A stretch of DNA of 64,000 bases. Origin: an uncultured Rivibacter sp. (lineage in GTDB: Bacteria > Pseudomonadota > Gammaproteobacteria > Burkholderiales > Burkholderiaceae). The notes beneath the pieces are model-generated. The model was not told the origin of the DNA and did not search any database. It worked only from the letters and a program-made list of their open reading frames with translations. Below are positions 59,763-64,000 of the stretch, piece by piece. Location of the stretch: NCBI GenBank assembly GCA_946480925.1, contig CAMLLU010000015.1, positions 1 to 64,000 of the forward strand, in the 5' to 3' direction. Position 1 is the stretch's first letter. Each line of letters starts with the position of its first letter. Made by a program: the position numbers and the translations under genes.

Positions 59763-61349
59763 ATGAAGCCCCCCATGATCAAGGCCGCCCTGATTCTCGA
59801 CAACGACTCCCTGACCCGATGGCAGCGCGACGCGCTCGCCGCCGCCGCACCCCAGCTCGACATCCGCCTTGTTCTGTCGTGCCGGAACACGATGACGAAG
59901 AAGCATCTTGCAAAGAACTTTCTCTACTACGTCCTGAACTATCTGTCGCTCAAGAACCGGCTGACGGGTCGCTCGAAGTACGACGCCGACACTCCGGTCG
60001 TCGCCTTCGATTCGATCTACGAAGGCATGTGGCAGCGTATCCCCGAGGGAGTCACACAGCAGCTGCTCGAGAGCGGCATCAAAGTGGTCATCAAGTTCGG
60101 CATGTCGCTGCTGCGGATTGACGAGTCTCTAAGCAAACTCGACATCCTGTCCTTTCATCATGGCGACCCCACGCGATTCCGCGGGCGGCCAGCCGGCTTC
60201 TACGAGGTGCTGCAGGGCGAAGGGAGCGTCGGCACGATCGTCCAGAGCATCTCGAACAAGCTAGACGCCGGTAAGGTCTGGGCCATATGCCACTCCAAGG
60301 TCCACCATCACTCGTACAAGAAGACAGCGCTCAACTTCTACGAGAACTCGCGGCATCTGCTGCTCAAGGCGCTCATCAACTACGCGAACGACTCGCCAGT
60401 GGAACTGGTTCCGAACGGCAAGGTCCACAAACTTCCGAGCAATGCAGTGGTCCTCAGGTTCCTGGCGCTACTTGCATACCGCAAACTGTCGCGCGTCTTG
60501 TACGGCGCCTTCTACGAGAAGAAATGGAACGTCGCAACCTTCGACCGTGTCGGAATAGCGGACTTCGCCCTGATCAAGGCGGCAGATGCTCGGCCGGCCC
60601 CAATCGCCCCCGGCTACAAGTTCTACGCCGATCCGTTCTTCAGTGCGGACGGCAGTCTCATCCGCCTCGAGGCGCTAAACGCCTCCAACGGCCTTGGCGA
60701 AATCGTCGAGGTTGACCGCGCCACCCTGGCGGTAAAGAAGGTACTGCTCAAGGGCGCGCACTACTCGTACCCATTCTCGTTTGTCGAGGACGGCACCGAG
60801 TACCTGCTGCCCGAGGTTGCGTCGCATTCGTCACCGCGTCTTTTCCAGCAGACAGCGGACGGTCTGCAGGAGACTGAGCTCAAGGGGCTCGAAGACCTTC
60901 GCGTTCTCGACGGCACGGTCTTTCGCCACGACGGGATTTACTACTTGTTCGGTGGAATGGACGGCTCGGCGGCTGACTGTCTGCATATCTTTTATGCGCG
61001 GTCCCTCGCCGACGAATTCAAGCATCACCCGCTCAACCCCGTCGTCATCGATCCAGCCCGAGCTCGCATGGCCGGCCGAATCATGTTGGAGGGCGGCCGC
61101 ATTCTTCGCTTCGGTCAGGACAATAGCTACGGCTACGGCGACGGCGTGTCCGTGTCCGAGGTGACACGGCTTTCTCCCGAGCACTACGAGGAGAAGGTGA
61201 TTCATGCGATCCGCTTCAAAGACGCGTCGGGGCCACACACGGTGGACGCCGCCGGCGCCCAGTTGCTGGTTGACTATTACGTCGATGAGTTCTCGATACT
61301 CGCGGGCTACCGTCGGCTCGTGCCACTGTTGCTGAGGCGCAGCTACTAG
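59763..61349 (+). CDS. Formyltransferase-like / beta-propeller fusion protein
   Basis: 528 residues in two parts. Residues 1-230 have a formyltransferase-like fold: IKVVIKFGMSLLRID, the loop ILSFHHGDPTRFRGRPAGF and Asp168 in SISNKLDAGKVW, at the position of the catalytic Asp. The usual Asn of the Asn-His-Asp triad appears as Ser130. Residues about 250-528 form repeated beta strands like five-bladed glycosidase-type propellers (GYKFYADPFFSADGSLIRLE, GTEYLLPEVASHSSPRLFQQ, GTVFRHDGIYYLFGGMD), similar to the domain of plant/bacterial glucosaminyl inositol-phosphorylceramide transferases. Function unknown; a formylated or amino-sugar transfer is a guess. A 137-base gap precedes it. Confidence 0.75.
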   Translation: MKPPMIKAALILDNDSLTRWQRDALAAAAPQLDIRLVLSCRNTMTKKHLAKNFLYYVLNYLSLKNRLTGRSKYDADTPVVAFDSIYEGMWQRIPEGVTQQLLESGIKVVIKFGMSLLRIDESLSKLDILSFHHGDPTRFRGRPAGFYEVLQGEGSVGTIVQSISNKLDAGKVWAICHSKVHHHSYKKTALNFYENSRHLLLKALINYANDSPVELVPNGKVHKLPSNAVVLRFLALLAYRKLSRVLYGAFYEKKWNVATFDRVGIADFALIKAADARPAPIAPGYKFYADPFFSADGSLIRLEALNASNGLGEIVEVDRATLAVKKVLLKGAHYSYPFSFVEDGTEYLLPEVASHSSPRLFQQTADGLQETELKGLEDLRVLDGTVFRHDGIYYLFGGMDGSAADCLHIFYARSLADEFKHHPLNPVVIDPARARMAGRIMLEGGRILRFGQDNSYGYGDGVSVSEVTRLSPEHYEEKVIHAIRFKDASGPHTVDAAGAQLLVDYYVDEFSILAGYRRLVPLLLRRSY

Positions 61350-61485
61350 CCAGCGCCGCAGGCTTACCGGACCTGCAGCCGCGCTTACGCTCTTACAGCC
61401 ATGTTGTGCAGCTGTTCCTTAGGGTTTGCATGACATCTCCGTAGAGTGCAGGATTCATCGAAATCGAACGTTCGAAGTGAACTAC

Positions 61486-63861
61486 ATGCTGGCGAATGCG
61501 GTTGGTCGTCGCGTATCTCTGCAACTTGAAGTCGCTCAGGTACTCTGCGTAGCGTTGTGCTTAGCAGGACTTGTCAGTTGCGGTGGAGGCGGTAACGGAC
61601 CCGTATCTCCGGCGCCCGTCAGCCTCGACTCGGTGTTCCCGATTCGGGGCAGCGCCTCGGGCGGGACAAGGATTCAACTGACCGGGCAGGGTTTCTCCTC
61701 CAGCACCCAGGTGAAGGTGGATGGGCAGGCCTGCGAAGACACGACGGCGCTCAGTTCTTCATCTCTCACGTGTGTGACCCCTGCCCATGAGCAGGGGAGC
61801 GTGGACATCCAGGTCTTCAACTCGGATGGAGGGCTGGCCAAGCTCCCTGCCGCCTACACCTACCGCCCGAGCGGCAGCGACATCACGAGCTTCGGCATCC
61901 TGTCGGCAGCCCCTTTCAAAGGCATTTATCCGAGCCCGTACTCGGCGAAGCTCGAATCGGTGATCACCGGGTTCGATCTTTCGACGTCAACGCGCTCCTG
62001 GGTCGTTGACGACAAACCCTACAACGAGGGCGATACCGTAACCCTCGAGGCCGGAAGCCACACGGTGAGCCTCACCGTGCGCGACGCAACCGGCGACAGT
62101 GACCAAGCGTCATACACCATCGTCATCGGCGAGCTGACGGATCCCGGCACCAGCCTGGAAACCCAGAACGAGACGTCCACCCTCAGCCCTGGCACCTCGA
62201 TTTCCGTGGTGAACACGGGCTTCCTCCCGTTGCTCAACCCCAGGCTGGTCGGGGTGGGCAAGCCCGACTACGTGGACTGGCCCGGCTACCTGAACAGCCT
62301 GGCCCGGCTCGGCAACCTGCCGATGGACGCATCTGAAAGCAGCCGAGCAAGGCTGCTCGAGGCGGCCTGGAAGGACCTCTCCAACGCGACGGTGCACATC
62401 TGCTCGCCGGGGCGGGAAGCCGAGAACATCAACGATCCGGCGCTGCTGGTGCGGGGCTATGGCTACGAGTGCTGCTCCAACGCATCCCGGGCGCTGGCCT
62501 ACCTGGGGTCCCTTCTCGACATTCCGGCTCGCGTCAGGACGACCGCGGCCCACGAATTCCCGGAATTCACGGTGGGCGGCAACATGTTCATCCTGGACCC
62601 GGACCTGCGCTTGCGCTTCTGGGGAGACGACCAGCTGCCGCTGAGCGCCTGGACCACCGGCACCACACCCTTGTCGCTCGAGAACGTGACTCGCTATTCC
62701 GTGCAGACGCCGAACGGCGACTCCTACGAAACCCAATCGGGTGGGACGCTGCCGTTCCGGAATTCACTCCAGTATCCCGAGCAAACCCTGCGCGGTTTCT
62801 ACTTAACGGACATCGTCGGGGAAACCGTCTGGGGTTATCGCGAGGCGTTCTCGAATTCGAATTACGTCCTGTACCCGAACGAGAAAATGGCCTTCCAGCA
62901 GTCCTCGGCCTATGTTCCGCTGCAATGGCGAAACAGCGATGGAACCACCACGGGGGGTGCCGATGCACCTGCGGTCGGAAAGGTCGTATTCAAAAGGCTT
63001 TGGTCAGCCAGCGGGCCGAGAACCTTCCAGCAGGACGGCGAAGGGAACCGGATCATCCCCTTGAATGACCTGCCTTATCCCGTGCAGGACCTGGTTTTTC
63101 ACTTCAGCAAGCAGATCGATCCGCAGGATTTCTGGCTGACCTCGGAAGGCAATACCTATCGCATCGGCGACTTCACCGCGAACACTTGGACGGTGTCGGC
63201 TCAACAGCTGCGAGTTCTCCGCCATGTCTCGGACCTGGCTGCCGTGGTCTCGCAGAACCAGAACCTGGTGGCAGTGGACATCGGCATGCAGTTCAACCCG
63301 GGCATCTTTGGCGACCCCACCGCTGCCGTGTCCCTGAACTACGTGGACGACAGCGGCACCTGCCAACGCCAGTTGAGCGTCACCACCAGCAGCGGCACGA
63401 AGGAACTCACCATCGGCGCCTCTCTTTGTGAACCGCAGGCCTCGCAGAGGGTGGAAACCAGCTACAGCCTCCAGAGGGGCAAGCCTGGCGTGAGCGTGAT
63501 CTCGGGCTACGGCAACTCATATCAAGGCACCTGGGGACTTGCCGCCGCCGCAGGCGTGCGGGCCTATGCCGAGATCTCGTTGCCGCGCACGGCCGGCCTT
63601 TCGGGCATCCTGCGTGTGATCAACGAAGGAGTCTTCGCGGACTGGCAGATCCACGACGGCAGCGATTGGGTTCCGCTGAGCGCGACCGACGTGGCGATCT
63701 CACAGTGGATCAAGCTGCCGGCCGCTTCTTCGCCCACGACCCGCCTGCGGGCGACGCTTCGACAGGCGCCGACCAGGGACAGCACCTATCTCAGCTATCT
63801 GAGCCTGATAGAGGGTCGGGGTATGACCCGCCTGCCCTTCGTCAGCGAGTCGACCGATTAG
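61486..63861 (+). CDS. Transglutaminase-like lipoprotein with IPT/TIG domain
   Basis: 791 residues. Lipobox LAGLVSC (Cys32) then GGGGNGP; an IPT/TIG-like beta sandwich (45-127: SVFPIRGSASGGTRIQLTGQ, TCVTPAHEQGSVDIQVFN); a PKD-like segment (about 134-215); then a transglutaminase-like core with the triad Cys329/330 (YGYECCSNASRALAYLGSLL), His356 (RTTAAHEFPEF) and Asp371 (MFILDPDLRLRF). A C-terminal beta-rich region follows. ATG at 61486 is preferred; GTG 61474 and TTG 61426 are in frame. Likely surface-exposed; the cluster position suggests a role in polysaccharide export or attachment. Confidence 0.78.
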   Translation: MLANAVGRRVSLQLEVAQVLCVALCLAGLVSCGGGGNGPVSPAPVSLDSVFPIRGSASGGTRIQLTGQGFSSSTQVKVDGQACEDTTALSSSSLTCVTPAHEQGSVDIQVFNSDGGLAKLPAAYTYRPSGSDITSFGILSAAPFKGIYPSPYSAKLESVITGFDLSTSTRSWVVDDKPYNEGDTVTLEAGSHTVSLTVRDATGDSDQASYTIVIGELTDPGTSLETQNETSTLSPGTSISVVNTGFLPLLNPRLVGVGKPDYVDWPGYLNSLARLGNLPMDASESSRARLLEAAWKDLSNATVHICSPGREAENINDPALLVRGYGYECCSNASRALAYLGSLLDIPARVRTTAAHEFPEFTVGGNMFILDPDLRLRFWGDDQLPLSAWTTGTTPLSLENVTRYSVQTPNGDSYETQSGGTLPFRNSLQYPEQTLRGFYLTDIVGETVWGYREAFSNSNYVLYPNEKMAFQQSSAYVPLQWRNSDGTTTGGADAPAVGKVVFKRLWSASGPRTFQQDGEGNRIIPLNDLPYPVQDLVFHFSKQIDPQDFWLTSEGNTYRIGDFTANTWTVSAQQLRVLRHVSDLAAVVSQNQNLVAVDIGMQFNPGIFGDPTAAVSLNYVDDSGTCQRQLSVTTSSGTKELTIGASLCEPQASQRVETSYSLQRGKPGVSVISGYGNSYQGTWGLAAAAGVRAYAEISLPRTAGLSGILRVINEGVFADWQIHDGSDWVPLSATDVAISQWIKLPAASSPTTRLRATLRQAPTRDSTYLSYLSLIEGRGMTRLPFVSESTD

Positions 63862-63897
63862 CATCGGTGGTCACCGTAGCTTCGGACGAGGATTGCC

Positions 63898-64000
63898 ATG
63901 GACACGATTTGGCACACATTTGGCAGGCGTGATTGGCTGCTCGCCGCCTCGGCGCTGGCGTTGACGCCCGGGGGATGGGCAAAGCCTCCCGCATCCACAG
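63898..64000 (+). CDS. Start of an exported protein (Tat-like signal), truncated by window
   Basis: 34 codons are visible. They begin MDTIWHTFGRRDWLLAASAL, an RR plus hydrophobic stretch like a twin-arginine signal, then ALTPGGWAKPP. GAGGA ribosome site 8 bases upstream. Everything after the putative signal peptide is outside the window, so function cannot be said. Confidence 0.6.
   Translation, partial: MDTIWHTFGRRDWLLAASALALTPGGWAKPPAST

Overview
The window is a high-GC chromosomal segment of a Burkholderiales-type betaproteobacterium. I infer this from gene order (the lepA-lepB-rnc-era-recO-pdxJ-acpS-nagZ string, the plsX-fab-rpoE-rse-mucD string) and from protein flavour. The Rubrivivax/Leptothrix/Roseateles neighbourhood is my best guess, but genus cannot be settled from the sequence alone. 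Nearly all of it is coding. I found no rRNA, tRNA, insertion sequence or CRISPR array.

Region 1 (1-11.3 kb) is a urease locus broken into pieces: ureA, a small membrane ORF, ureB and ureC; then a divergent Lrp-type regulator / ACC deaminase pair (acdR/acdS) and an AsmA-family gene; then ureE and ureF; then a four-repeat lipoprotein ending in an intradiol-dioxygenase-like domain; then ureG. ureD is not beside ureA. Both urea and ACC breakdown release ammonia, so the locus reads as a nitrogen-scavenging island of a plant- or soil-associated bacterium. An orphan VgrG-type C-terminal domain gene (DUF2345) runs off the left edge.

Region 2 (11.3-19 kb) holds two small hypotheticals, an S49 peptidase, a Rieske protein, a HAD phosphatase, rluC and a divergent rne with a roughly 600-nt leader. 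A strong bidirectional terminator separates rne from nagZ.

Region 3 (19-38.7 kb, all minus strand) is housekeeping. One operon runs lepA, lepB, DUF4845, rnc, era, recO, pdxJ, acpS, nagZ. The other runs yceD, rpmF, plsX, fabH, fabD, fabG, acpP, fabF, then a small membrane ORF, rpoE, rseA, rseB, mucD. The second links envelope lipid synthesis directly to the sigma-E envelope-stress system. The roughly 570 bases between them carry two terminators and a DnaA-box-like cluster.

Region 4 (38.7-42.7 kb) has maf, an RsmI-like methyltransferase, a RhlE-type helicase and a WecA/MraY-family sugar-phosphate transferase.

Region 5 (42.8-64 kb, all plus strand) is a surface-polysaccharide cluster. It has dTDP-rhamnose genes (rfbB, D, A, C) interleaved with a UDP-HexNAc dehydrogenase and a WbpP-type epimerase, predicted to give UDP-GalNAcA. 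Then follow an EPS-associated MarR regulator, a Wzx-like flippase, a Wzy/ligase-like protein, three glycosyltransferases, a methyltransferase, an AsnB-type amidotransferase, an alkaline-phosphatase-superfamily protein, a formyltransferase/beta-propeller fusion, a transglutaminase-like lipoprotein and the start of a secreted protein. A patch near 52.0-53.9 kb is clearly AT-richer and looks recently acquired. The most novel part of the window is the tail of this cluster (58-64 kb), where several enzymes have folds I can name but no obvious described role.
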